A DNA stretch of 64,000 bases from Streptomyces sp. NBC_01294 (GTDB taxonomy: Bacteria; Actinomycetota; Actinomycetes; Streptomycetales; Streptomycetaceae), in NCBI RefSeq assembly GCF_035917235.1, contig NZ_CP108423.1, positions 1,178,001 to 1,242,000 of the forward strand. Reading direction: 5' to 3'. Shown one piece after another: positions 1 through 8,340 of the stretch (positions within the stretch are counted from its first letter, which is position 1; each line of letters begins with the position of its first letter). A program made the translations under genes and the position numbers. The notes under the pieces were generated by a model. The model made no database searches. It saw nothing but the letters and a program-made list of their open reading frames with translations, and was not told where the DNA came from.

Positions 1-22
1 TCTGGCGCAGCGGCATGGCCAT
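1..22 (-). CDS. hpnH: HpnH, adenosyl-hopene transferase (5' end only)
   Basis: Only the first seven codons lie in the window; read on the minus strand they give MAMPLRQ, the typical N-terminus of HpnH, a radical SAM enzyme that adds the 5'-deoxyadenosyl group to diploptene to make adenosylhopane. An AGGAGGTGA ribosome binding site lies just upstream, inside the end of the preceding phosphorylase gene. The gene starts 5 bp after the stop of that gene, so it belongs to the same hopanoid operon. Identification rests on seven residues plus context, so it is good but not certain. Confidence 0.75.
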
Positions 23-27
23 CTGGC

Positions 28-693
28 TCACCTCCTGGGGAGCAGCAAAGAACGGTGCCATTCGTAAAACGCGGGCAGTACGGCACGCAGAACACGGAAG
101 GCCGATATTCCCCCGCGAACCGTGCCGATACGGACGAGCTCATGCTCCGGAGCGTCCACGATCACCCGGACGGCCGCAACGGGGCGGCTGCCTCCCCGGG
201 CGGCGGTCCGCAGGGTGGCCGCGGACTCCATGTCGACCGCGATCGCGCCGGTGGTGCGCAGTTGGGCGCGCTCCTGGCCGCGGACGACGTGGTCGGATCC
301 GGTCAGTGCGCCGATGTGCACGGTCCGGCCGGGGGCGGCCCGGGCGAGTGCCTCGGCGAGCAGGGCGCTGCCGGTGCAGGCGACGGCCCCCTGCGGGTCC
401 CGGGTCTCGTCGGCGACCACCAGGTCGCCGGGGTGCATGCCGGGGACCAGCCCGGCGCAGAATCCCGTCGCGAGGACGGCGGCCCGGTCCATCCCCGGCC
501 GCTCCAGCGCCCGGGTCAGGGCCCGCTCGGCCGCGCGCGGACCCATCCCGGTGCGCAGCAGGGTGTGGGCCCCGGCCGAACCGCGGCCCGCGCTGCGCAG
601 CGCCGCCTGCTCGATGCGCAGTGCGCAGGCGACCAGCAGCGGGTCGGGGTGCGCGGCCGGCCGGTCCCCGGCGGCGCCGCCGGCGGCGGACAT
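28..693 (-). CDS. hpnG: HpnG-like nucleoside phosphorylase of hopanoid side-chain synthesis
   Basis: A 221-residue protein of the purine nucleoside phosphorylase superfamily. The VDMES motif near residue 153 is the usual substrate-binding signature, followed by a conserved 'VRVIVD' strand. In hopanoid operons this enzyme removes adenine from adenosylhopane to give (phospho)ribosylhopane, the step after HpnH. It starts on the ATG of a TGATG junction with shc, so translation is probably coupled, and it ends 5 bp before hpnH. The family is clear; the exact product (ribosyl- or phosphoribosylhopane) is inferred from the pathway. Confidence 0.85.
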   Translation of the reverse strand: MSAAGGAAGDRPAAHPDPLLVACALRIEQAALRSAGRGSAGAHTLLRTGMGPRAAERALTRALERPGMDRAAVLATGFCAGLVPGMHPGDLVVADETRDPQGAVACTGSALLAEALARAAPGRTVHIGALTGSDHVVRGQERAQLRTTGAIAVDMESAATLRTAARGGSRPVAAVRVIVDAPEHELVRIGTVRGGISAFRVLRAVLPAFYEWHRSLLLPRR

Positions 694-3005
694 CAGGCGT
701 CCCCGGCCGGTGCGGACGGTTCCCCGTACAGGTAGCGGCCGAGCGCGGTGAGCGGGAACACCTGCCGGTACAGGTGGTAGTTGATGGAGAAGTCCCAGGG
801 GAAGCCGGTGCCGGTGAAGTACGGCTCGTCCCAGGAGCCGTCCTCCTTCTGGGTGCGCACCAGGTGGGCGATGCCCCGTTCGACGGCCTTGCCGTCCCGC
901 TCGCCGGCCGACAGCAGCGCCATCAGCGCCCACGCGGTCTGCGAGGCGGTGGAGGCGCCCTTCCCGGCCCAGGACGGGTCCTCGTAGGAACGCTGGTCCT
1001 CGCCCCACCCTCCGTCCTCGTTCTGTACGGATTCCAGCCAGCGCACGGCCCGCCGGATCGCGGGATGCCCCGGGGCGATGCCCGCCGCGGTCAGGGCCGG
1101 CACCACCGATCCGGTCCCGTAGACGTAGTTGGTGCCCCAGCGGCCGAACCAGCCGCCGTTCGGCTCCTGTTCGGCGAGCAGCCAGGCGATGCCGCGCCGG
1201 GTCCGCGCGTCGCCCGCCTTGCCCTCGAAGGCGAGCATCTCCACCACGTGGGCGGTGACGTCGGCCGAGGGCGGGTCGATGACCTCGCCGAAGTCGCAGA
1301 AGGGCAGTCTGTTCGGGAAGGGGCTGGTGTTGTCGGCGTCGAAGGCGCCCCACGCGCCGTTCCTCGACTGCATGCCGAGGTTCCAGGACACCCCGCGGGC
1401 GATGGCCCCCTCGACCCGGGCCGGGTCGGGGTGCTTGATCCGGCGCAGTGCGAGGACCACCTCGGCGGTGTCGTCGATGTCGGGGTAGGTGTCGTTGTGG
1501 AACTCGAAGGCCCAGCCGCCGGGGGCGAGCCCGGGCCTGCGCACCGCCCAGTCCCCGCTGCGGACGATCTCCTCGTCGAGCATCCAGTCGGCGGCCTTGA
1601 CCAGTGCCGGGTGGTCGGGGCGCAGGCCCGCGTCGGCCAGTGCGATCGCTGCGAGGCAGGTGTCCCACACCGGGGACTGGCAGGCCTCGATCATCCGGGC
1701 GCCGTCCTCGCGCCAGACCGCGAACCGGTTCAGGGACTCCAGTCCGGCGCGCATCACCGGGTGCCCGAGGTCGTAGCCGAGCAGGTGCAGGGCGATGACG
1801 GAGTACACGGCGGGCGGCTGGATCCCGCCCCAGCAGCCGTCGTTCTCCTGGCGTTCGACGATCCAGCGGCCGGCGGTGGCCATCGCCGCCTTGCGCAGCC
1901 GGCGCGGGGCGAAGCGCCGGTAGACGCGCAGGGCCTTGTCCATCCGCTGGAAGGCGCCGTCCCAGCTGGTCAGCGGGGCCAGGCGGCGGGCCGGGTTCGG
2001 CACCCGCGCGTCGGCGTGCAGTTCGTCCAGGGTGAAGGGGGCCGGGCGGACGGGGCGCAGCGCCGAGACCACGGTGAGCGGGACGATGGTCTGGCGGGCC
2101 CAGCAGCCGAAGTCGTAGATGTTCAGGGGCACCCAGGGCGGCAGGAACACCAGCTCGGGCGGGAGTTCGGGCAGGTGGTCCCAGCTCCACCAGCCGAAGA
2201 GCGCCAGCCAGATCCGGGTGAAGACGCGGGCGGCGGCGATCCCTCCGTGGGCCCGGATCCAGGCCGAGGCGCGGGTCATGTGCGGGGCGTCCGGCGCGTC
2301 CCCGGCGAGGCGCAGGGCGACGTAGGCCTCGATGGTGGCGGAGAGTTCGGGCGGTCCGCCGTGGAAGGTGGCCCAGGTGCCGTCCTCCCGCTGCTCACCG
2401 CGGATGAAGAGGGCGGCGGCGTGGGTGGTGGCCGCGTCCCGGATGCCGAGGAACTGCCGCAGCAGCAGGTCCTCCGCGTCCATGGTGACGTTGGTCTCCA
2501 GGTCGCCCTTCCACCAGCCCGCGGGGTCCTGGCGCTCCAGCAGGTGCCGGGTCGCACGCGCGGCGGCCTCGTACACCTCCTGCGGACTGCCGTCCGGCGG
2601 CCCGGGCAGATCCGTCGCGGCCCGTCCCGCTCCGGGCCGGCCCGGTGGCCGGTAGTCGGTCCGCGGTCGGGCCTCCCGGGCGGGGGCGGGCGGCGCGGCG
2701 ATCCGGCCCGTGAGCGCCGCCGGGTCATCGGGCCCGGGCCGGGGCGGCCGCGGGCCGGCGGGCGGGTCCGCGAGCGTTCCGACGCGGACCCGGCCGCTGC
2801 CGGGCCGGTCGGCGCCGCCCCGGCCGGGCGCGGAGGGGGCCGGCCGGAGCGAGGGCCCCGCTTCGGCGGCCGGGGCGGGCGCGCCCGGGAGCCCGTACTC
2901 GATCCGCGGGGTGGCCGCCCCGGCGGGGCCGGGCGGCGGAGCGCCCGGGGTGGATTCGCTGCCAGCGCCAGCGCTCTCCGCGCTGCCGTCGGTCGTCGCT
3001 GTCAT
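693..3005 (-). CDS. shc: Squalene-hopene cyclase
   Basis: A 770-residue terpene cyclase that converts squalene to hop-22(29)-ene and hopanol at the membrane. The protonating DxDD motif is present as DIDD at residues 509-512, and several QW-type repeats (for example QNEDGGWG near the C-terminus and QENDGCWGG near 386) are visible. The N-terminus begins MTATTDGS, but residues 1 to about 140 form a Pro/Gly/Ala-rich extension before the conserved cyclase body starts near 'EVYEAAARAT'. From memory the S. coelicolor enzyme is about 680 residues, so this extension is long. It lies between the polyprenyl synthase and hpnG in one operon. Confidence 0.95.
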   Translation of the reverse strand: MTATTDGSAESAGAGSESTPGAPPPGPAGAATPRIEYGLPGAPAPAAEAGPSLRPAPSAPGRGGADRPGSGRVRVGTLADPPAGPRPPRPGPDDPAALTGRIAAPPAPAREARPRTDYRPPGRPGAGRAATDLPGPPDGSPQEVYEAAARATRHLLERQDPAGWWKGDLETNVTMDAEDLLLRQFLGIRDAATTHAAALFIRGEQREDGTWATFHGGPPELSATIEAYVALRLAGDAPDAPHMTRASAWIRAHGGIAAARVFTRIWLALFGWWSWDHLPELPPELVFLPPWVPLNIYDFGCWARQTIVPLTVVSALRPVRPAPFTLDELHADARVPNPARRLAPLTSWDGAFQRMDKALRVYRRFAPRRLRKAAMATAGRWIVERQENDGCWGGIQPPAVYSVIALHLLGYDLGHPVMRAGLESLNRFAVWREDGARMIEACQSPVWDTCLAAIALADAGLRPDHPALVKAADWMLDEEIVRSGDWAVRRPGLAPGGWAFEFHNDTYPDIDDTAEVVLALRRIKHPDPARVEGAIARGVSWNLGMQSRNGAWGAFDADNTSPFPNRLPFCDFGEVIDPPSADVTAHVVEMLAFEGKAGDARTRRGIAWLLAEQEPNGGWFGRWGTNYVYGTGSVVPALTAAGIAPGHPAIRRAVRWLESVQNEDGGWGEDQRSYEDPSWAGKGASTASQTAWALMALLSAGERDGKAVERGIAHLVRTQKEDGSWDEPYFTGTGFPWDFSINYHLYRQVFPLTALGRYLYGEPSAPAGDA

Positions 3006-3126
3006 GGCTTCCCCTTAGAACAGTGTCCTCTGCTGTGCTGGGGTCTGCCGTCGGCCGGTGCGCGCCACGCTCAGGTGGCGGGCGCCGGCCGGCGACTCGC
3101 GATGCATATCCGCTGTCGGGTGGCGA

Positions 3127-4302
3127 TCACCTCTTGCGCACGACGACGAAGTCGGCGAGGGCCACGAGCTGGTCGCGCACGCGCTGCGGCATGTCGACGT
3201 CGTCCAGGGCCCGGATCGCCACGGCGTGCTGGCGGCGCGCCTCGTCGGCGGTCCACTGGCGGCCGCCGGCCGCCTCGATGAGCGCCGCGCGCGCCGCGAA
3301 CTCCTCCTCCGAGAAGCTCTCGAAGTCGTTGCTCTTGGCATCGGCGGCGAGCAGTTCGGCGAGCTGCTCGGAGGCCGGCCCGCCGGCCGCGAGGGCGGCG
3401 ACCACCGGCAGGGACTTCTTGCGCTGGCGCAGGTCGCTCCAGGTCTGCTTGCCGGTGGCCTCCGGGTCGCCCCAGATGCCGAGCAGGTCGTCGACGGCCT
3501 GGAAGGCGAGGCCCAGGTGGTAGCCGTACTCCTCCAGCTTGTCGGCCGTGCGGTCGTCCGCGCCGCCGAGCACCGCGCCGATGGAGACCGCGCAGGCGAG
3601 CAGGGCGCCGGTCTTGTTGCCCTCCATCTCCAGGCACTCCTCGACGCTGACGCGCTCGCGGTGCTCGTAGGAGATGTCCTGGGCCTGGCCGTCGATGAGC
3701 TTGCGGCTGGCGGTGGTCAGCCGGCGGGTCGCACGGCCCGCCTCGACGGTGCCGAGCTCCAGCAGTACTTCGTTGGCGAGGGCGAAGAGGGCGTCGCCGA
3801 CCAGGATGGCGAGGGCCGGTCCGTGGACCTTCCACACGGTGTCGCGGTGGCGGCGCTGCTCGTCGCCGTCCATCAGGTCGTCGTGCAGCAGCGAGAAGTT
3901 GTGCACGAGCTCGACCGCGACGGCGCCGGGGATGCCGACCTCGGCCGCGGCGCCCGCGGCCTCGGCGGAGAGCAGCGCGAGGGCGGGACGCACGGCCTTG
4001 CCGCCGTCGCCGTCGGCCACGTTGCCCTGGGCGTCGATCCAGCCGAAGTGGTAGGCGGCGACGGTGTCCATGGGCGCCGCGAGCCGGTCCACGGCAGCGC
4101 GGAGCGCCGGGGTCGACAGCGTACGGCCGCGCTCCAGGAGGGCGATCGTGTCCGCCTTCTCCACGCCCCTTCCGGCTGTGCCCACACTGGCATCCGTGTT
4201 CTCGACAGCCGGATTCCCCGGGTTCACTGGCTCTCCTCTTGTTCCTGTACGTGTTGTGCCGGTGGTGCTGGTGGTGCCGGTGCTGCTGATGGTGCTCGTC
4301 AT
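3127..4302 (-). CDS. Polyprenyl (farnesyl/geranylgeranyl-type) diphosphate synthase
   Basis: A 391-residue trans-isoprenyl diphosphate synthase. The first Asp-rich motif is DDLMD (residues 141-145) and the second is DDLLG (271-275), both needed for Mg-diphosphate binding. In this operon it should supply the prenyl diphosphate used by HpnC/D/E to make squalene. The ATG overlaps the hpnE stop as ATGA and has AGGAGG five bases upstream within hpnE. A second possible start is GTG at 4227, also with a good AGAGGAG site; it would remove a Thr/Gly-rich 25-residue leader. Chain length cannot be assigned from sequence alone. Confidence 0.9.
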   Translation of the reverse strand: MTSTISSTGTTSTTGTTRTGTRGEPVNPGNPAVENTDASVGTAGRGVEKADTIALLERGRTLSTPALRAAVDRLAAPMDTVAAYHFGWIDAQGNVADGDGGKAVRPALALLSAEAAGAAAEVGIPGAVAVELVHNFSLLHDDLMDGDEQRRHRDTVWKVHGPALAILVGDALFALANEVLLELGTVEAGRATRRLTTASRKLIDGQAQDISYEHRERVSVEECLEMEGNKTGALLACAVSIGAVLGGADDRTADKLEEYGYHLGLAFQAVDDLLGIWGDPEATGKQTWSDLRQRKKSLPVVAALAAGGPASEQLAELLAADAKSNDFESFSEEEFAARAALIEAAGGRQWTADEARRQHAVAIRALDDVDMPQRVRDQLVALADFVVVRKR

Positions 4303-5678
4303 GCCGCCTCCTGCAGAGGGTGTTCGCGGGGGCGGCCGAGCGCGGCGAGTGCGGCGTGCGCCGCGCTCAGACCGCTCCGGACGGCGCTCTCCATGGTCGC
4401 GGGCCAACCGGTGGCAGTCCACGCACCGGCCAGGTAGAGCCCCGGCGTGTCGGTGCGCGCCCCGGGGCGCAGCCGGCCGACGCCGGGGGTGGGGGCGAAG
4501 GTGGCCGTCCGCTCCCGGGTGACGAAGAAGTCCCGTACCTTGGCGCCCCGCGCGGCGGGCAGCAACCGCTCCAGCTCGGGCAGGTACTTGGCGCGCAGGA
4601 CCGAGACGGGCTCGTCGATGTCGTCCTGGGCGACGGACTGGGACAGCGCCAGGTACTGGCCGCCGTCGGGGAGTCCGGAGGAGTCGGTGCGGTCGAAGAC
4701 CCACTGCACCGGGGAGCCGAGTGCGGCGAAGAAGGGCTGCTTGAGCACCTTGCGGTCGTAGACGACGTGGACGTTGAGGATCGGCGCGGTGGCGATGTCG
4801 AGGAGCTTGTCGGGGTCGGCGAGGGCGCCGGACGGCAGCAGTCCGTGCGCCTCGCGCTGCGGGACGGCGAGGACGACGGTGCCCGCCTCCAGGGACTCGT
4901 CCTCGGTGTCGACCCGCCAGGCCCCTTCGGGCGTGCGGGTGACGGCCGTGACCCGGGTGCGCAGTTCGGTCCGTACGCCGGCGGCGTCGAGGGCCTTGCG
5001 GGCGAGGGTGTCGTGCAGTTCCCCGAGCGGTACGCGGGCCCAGCCGATGTCGGCCGCGCCCTTCTCGGAGAGCAGGCCCGTCTTGAAGACCATCGCGGCC
5101 AGGCCCAGCGAGGACTGCTCGGCGGTGGCGTTGAGGGTGGCGATGCCGACGAGGTCCCAGAGGGCCTCGATCGTGCGGGCGGACTGGCCGTAGCGGCGGA
5201 GCCAGGTCGCGAAGTCCAGGCCGTCCAGCGCCGGGTCTGCGGGGTCGAGGCGGCGCAGCGCGAGGGCGGCGCGGCCGACGCTCGCGCGCTCGGCGAGGGA
5301 GAGGTGCGGGTAGCAGGCCAGCGATCCGGCCAGGTGCAGGGGCACGGGCAGGGCGCTGCGGCGCAGCCGTCCCAGGCGCGGGCCGCCGGGGTGGGCGACG
5401 TCGAGGACGGGTACGTCGAGCCGGTCCTGCAGGGGCGCGAGGGCGGCGCCGTCGACCCGGTCGAGGAACCACCGGTAGGCGGTGCAGCACCGCAGGTAGA
5501 CGTGCTGGCCGTTGTCGACGTCGAGTTCGCCGCGCTTGAAGGAGAAGGCGAGCCCGCCGAGCCGCGGGCGGCCTTCCAGCAGGGTGACCCGCAGTCCGGC
5601 GTCGGCGAGTTCGAGCGCGGTCGTGACTCCGGCGAGCCCGCCGCCCACGACGACGGCGTGCTGGTCGGTGCCGGTCAT
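4299..5678 (-). CDS. hpnE: HpnE, hydroxysqualene dehydroxylase (FAD-dependent)
   Basis: A 459-residue flavoprotein of the phytoene desaturase/amine oxidase fold. The FAD-binding GGGLAG segment is at residues 12-17, followed by 'LLEGRPRLGGLAFS'. The C-terminal 'GLYLAGAWTATGWPATMESAVRSG' region closes the FAD site. HpnE reduces hydroxysqualene to squalene, the third step after HpnD and HpnC. The ATG has a GGGGGAGG site and overlaps the stop of the preceding small ORF by ATGA; the stop overlaps the prenyl synthase start in the same way. Confidence 0.93.
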   Translation of the reverse strand: MTGTDQHAVVVGGGLAGVTTALELADAGLRVTLLEGRPRLGGLAFSFKRGELDVDNGQHVYLRCCTAYRWFLDRVDGAALAPLQDRLDVPVLDVAHPGGPRLGRLRRSALPVPLHLAGSLACYPHLSLAERASVGRAALALRRLDPADPALDGLDFATWLRRYGQSARTIEALWDLVGIATLNATAEQSSLGLAAMVFKTGLLSEKGAADIGWARVPLGELHDTLARKALDAAGVRTELRTRVTAVTRTPEGAWRVDTEDESLEAGTVVLAVPQREAHGLLPSGALADPDKLLDIATAPILNVHVVYDRKVLKQPFFAALGSPVQWVFDRTDSSGLPDGGQYLALSQSVAQDDIDEPVSVLRAKYLPELERLLPAARGAKVRDFFVTRERTATFAPTPGVGRLRPGARTDTPGLYLAGAWTATGWPATMESAVRSGLSAAHAALAALGRPREHPLQEAA

Positions 5679-6061
5679 GCGACCTCCCCCGTGGTGTGCC
5701 TTTCCTCCGGGCCGGACGCTCGGCCCAGGGTGGGCGCGGCCTTCCCGCGTGCGGCGGCGCGCCCGGCGCCCGCCGGAAGAGACGCGACCGCCGTCATGGT
5801 GGTTGCCCGGGCGCCGTGGCGGCCGGGACGGCCCGCCGGACGCGGGCGCGGGCGCGGCGCGGCGGACGCGCACGCCGAGGGCGCGCCCGGAGGCGTCGCC
5901 GGGGCGCCGGACGCGGCTGCGGTCGCGCGGCGCAGGCCGGCGGACGCACCCGTGCGCTCGACCCGCGCGGCCCGGTGCGGCCCGGCGGCCGCGGGCGGAG
6001 CGGCCGGGGAGACCGGGTCGGGCTGCGGGGACGGCTGCGGTGGCCGGGTGACGGCGGCCAT
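5675..6061 (-). CDS. Ala/Pro/Arg-rich 128-residue protein embedded in the hopanoid operon
   Basis: Function not recognised. The frame opens on the ATG of a TGATG junction with the hpnD stop and closes on a TGA that overlaps the hpnE ATG, so it is stitched into the operon at both ends, which argues for real translation. The product is rich in Ala, Pro and Arg, has no obvious signal peptide or membrane helix, and is probably disordered. A short hypothetical gene sits at the same place in other Streptomyces hopanoid clusters (recollection; possibly the DUF6380 group). It could also serve mainly as a translational relay between hpnD and hpnE. Confidence 0.6.
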   Translation of the reverse strand: MAAVTRPPQPSPQPDPVSPAAPPAAAGPHRAARVERTGASAGLRRATAAASGAPATPPGAPSACASAAPRPRPRPAGRPGRHGARATTMTAVASLPAGAGRAAARGKAAPTLGRASGPEERHTTGEVA

Positions 6062-7041
6062 CAGGGCCGCCTCCGGGTGCTCTGGCGGGAGACGGTCCGC
6101 GCGTCGAGGCCGGACAGGCCGCGCACGGCGACGTACGCCTTCTCGTGCGGCGGCAGCGACACGCGGCCGCGCAGCACGGCCTCCGGCTCCCGCTCGATGC
6201 GGTCGAGGAGGCGCCGGTAGATGCCGGCCATCGCGGCGACGCAGGCGCCGCTGCGCCGGTCGAGCATCGGCAGCAGCCGGTAGCCCTCGGCGAACAGGGC
6301 GCGGGCGCGCCGCACTTCGTGGTGGACCAGTCCGGCGAAGTCGGAGCCGGCGGGCGCCCGGTCGCCGTGGAAGCCGTCCGAGCAGCCGAACTTGGCGAGG
6401 TCCTCGGCGGGCAGGTAGGTGCGCCCGTTGGCCGCGTCCTCACGAACGTCGCGCAGGATGTTGGTGAGTTGCAGGGCGAGGCCGAGCGTGTCGGCGTACT
6501 CCGCGGCGCGCGCGGCCTCGGACGCCCCCGGGCCCGAGGCGTTCACCGTGCCGAACACGCCGAGCGAGAGCCGCCCGATGGCTCCGGCCACGCAGCGGCA
6601 GTAGGTCTTGAGGTCGTCCCAGGTCTCGTAGGTCTCGCCGCGGACGTCCATCAGGACGCCGTCGATGAGCTCGTCGAGGCCGCCGAGCGGGATCGGGAAC
6701 CGGCGCGCGGCGTGCGCGAGCGCGACGGCGACCGGGTCGGTGTCGTCCTCGTCGATCTCCTCGGCCCGGATCCGGCCGAGCAGGGCGCGGGTCTCCTCCA
6801 GCCGGGCGAACTTCGCCTCGGCCGGCAGTGTGCCGTCGCCGATGTCGTCGACCCGCCGGGAGAAGGCGTAGAGCGCGGACATCGCCTGCCGCTTGTCGGC
6901 GGGCAGCAGGCGGATTCCGTACGCGAAATTGCGCGCCTGCGCACCGGTGACGGCCTCGCAGTAGCTGTAGGCGGCGGAAATCGGTGCGGACATCGCAGTC
7001 GTTGCGGACGCGTGTGTGGGGCCCTCCACGGTGGGGCTCAC
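6061..7041 (-). CDS. hpnD: HpnD, presqualene diphosphate synthase
   Basis: A 326-residue squalene/phytoene synthase family enzyme that condenses two farnesyl diphosphates to presqualene diphosphate. The first Asp-rich motif DDIGD is at residues 65-69 and the second, RDVRED, at 197-202. The GTG start overlaps the hpnC stop as GTGA and has an AAGGGG site upstream; an internal ATG at residue 17 is an alternative. The stop overlaps the small ORF start. The assignment as HpnD rather than HpnC follows from 'NILRDVREDAANGRTYLP' and gene order. Confidence 0.93.
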   Translation of the reverse strand: MSPTVEGPTHASATTAMSAPISAAYSYCEAVTGAQARNFAYGIRLLPADKRQAMSALYAFSRRVDDIGDGTLPAEAKFARLEETRALLGRIRAEEIDEDDTDPVAVALAHAARRFPIPLGGLDELIDGVLMDVRGETYETWDDLKTYCRCVAGAIGRLSLGVFGTVNASGPGASEAARAAEYADTLGLALQLTNILRDVREDAANGRTYLPAEDLAKFGCSDGFHGDRAPAGSDFAGLVHHEVRRARALFAEGYRLLPMLDRRSGACVAAMAGIYRRLLDRIEREPEAVLRGRVSLPPHEKAYVAVRGLSGLDARTVSRQSTRRRP

Positions 7042-7976
7042 CCCTTTCTCGGCGCTGTGCGCAGGACGGCGGCAACCTCGCGGAGCAGGCCGCTCTTGGT
7101 GGGCTTGGGCGGGCCGGGGAGTACGTCGAAGCCGGCGGCGGTGACGGCTCGCAGGGCTGCACGCCCTCCTCCCACGAAACCCGCGAGCAGCAGCCGGAGT
7201 CTGCCGTGCACGCTACCCACGAGGGGGGTGCCTTCATTCAGCAGCTCGCGGGCGCGCTCGCTTTCGAAGGCGACCAGGGCGCGCACGGACGCGCCGGCGG
7301 ACGGGGCCGCCAGGTCGGCCTCGGACACGTGGAAGCGCCGCATGTCCTCGGCGGGCAGGTAGATCCGGTCGCGGCCGAGGTCCTCGGCGACGTCCTGGAC
7401 GTGCTCGACGATCTGCAGTGCGGTGCAGACGGCGTCGGAACGGCGGATCCGTTCGGGGGTGCTGGTCCCGGTGAGGGAGAGCACGAGGCGGCCGACCGGG
7501 TTCGCGGAGAGCTCGCAGTAGGCGGCCAGGTCCGCGTAGGTCTCGTAGCGCGTGACGCGCTGGTCCTGGCGGTTGGCCTCGATGAGTCCGAGGAACGGCT
7601 CGGGCGTGAGCCCGTGGGCGCGGACGACGGGCCGGAGGGCCAGGAGCAGGGGGTGGCGCGGCGGGCCGGCGGGGCCGCCGGAACCGTTGAAGACACGGTG
7701 CAGATCGGCCTCGAGGGCGTCGAGCATGGCGAGCCGGTCGTCGACGGCGGCCGGGTCCAGGCCGAGGAGCACGGCGTCGCGTCCGCCGGGGGCGAGGTCG
7801 CCGTCGCCGATGTCGTCGACGAGACGGGCGTAGCCGTAGACGGCCGTCAGGCCGTCACGCCAAGCCCGGGGAAGGAACGCGGGGGCGACCGGAAAGTTCT
7901 CCGCCGTCGCCTTGTCGAGGGTGGCGCTCACGTGGACCGTGTCGGACAGGGGTCGGATGCCGTACCCCGGGGTCAC
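7038..7976 (-). CDS. hpnC: HpnC, hydroxysqualene synthase
   Basis: A 312-residue squalene/phytoene synthase family protein that turns presqualene diphosphate into hydroxysqualene. DDIGD is at residues 54-58 and the second motif QDVAED at 194-199, followed by 'RDRIYLPAEDM'. It is the first gene of the hopanoid operon; the next gene starts on its stop codon. The GTG start has a moderate AGGCGG site; a GTG about 15 codons downstream ('VSATLDKATAENF') is an alternative and would fit the usual HpnC N-terminus as well. Confidence 0.92.
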   Translation of the reverse strand: MTPGYGIRPLSDTVHVSATLDKATAENFPVAPAFLPRAWRDGLTAVYGYARLVDDIGDGDLAPGGRDAVLLGLDPAAVDDRLAMLDALEADLHRVFNGSGGPAGPPRHPLLLALRPVVRAHGLTPEPFLGLIEANRQDQRVTRYETYADLAAYCELSANPVGRLVLSLTGTSTPERIRRSDAVCTALQIVEHVQDVAEDLGRDRIYLPAEDMRRFHVSEADLAAPSAGASVRALVAFESERARELLNEGTPLVGSVHGRLRLLLAGFVGGGRAALRAVTAAGFDVLPGPPKPTKSGLLREVAAVLRTAPRKG

Positions 7977-8097
7977 CGCCCGCCGCCTGGGGCGGGGACG
8001 GCCGTCGTGCCTGGGGGCCGGAGAATTCCCGTAGCCATTGCCGTCACATCTCCCGTTCTACACTGCCGACCCAATACATCCTATTTCGGACACGCCG

Positions 8098-8113
8098 CCG
8101 GGGTTTTCCCCGG
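8098..8113. other. Small hairpin in the hpnC upstream region
   Basis: CCGGGG and CCCCGG arms flank a TTTT loop, a perfect 6-bp stem. It lies about 120 bp upstream of hpnC in the 364-bp gap 7977-8340, which otherwise holds the tagH-side terminator and no gene. It might act in the hpnC leader or promoter region; no clear -35/-10 pair could be assigned. Confidence 0.35.
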
Positions 8114-8256
8114 GGTGCCCCAGGGCCGTTCACCTGCGGGGAATCGTCCCCTCTTGCCGCGATTCAGGACCGCCTCAGCTTACGCTGTAGAACGCCGCGG
8201 AGCCCTCTCGGGTATTCGCTCCGCCACCGAATGTCGCCGCGGAATGCGAAAGCACG

Positions 8257-8295
8257 CCGAAGGCCCCCGCCGTGCAGAGCGGCGGGGGCCTTCGG
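8257..8295 (-). terminator. Rho-independent-type terminator after the envelope operon
   Basis: A perfect 16-bp GC-rich stem (arms 8257-8272 and 8280-8295) with a 7-nt loop begins about 46 bp past the stop of the ABC ATPase gene. It would end transcription of the seven-gene operon and insulate hpnC. There is no U-tract, as is common in Streptomyces. Confidence 0.85.
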
Positions 8296-8340
8296 GAGAA
8301 GCGGTAAACGCCGGAAAGGGCGCCGCGCGCGACCCGGAGG

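Noticed and set aside
15..3281. A plus-strand frame of 1,088 codons over the hopanoid genes
   Set aside because: Low-complexity Arg/Pro/Gly-rich translation antisense to hpnG and shc, both of which have clear motifs.
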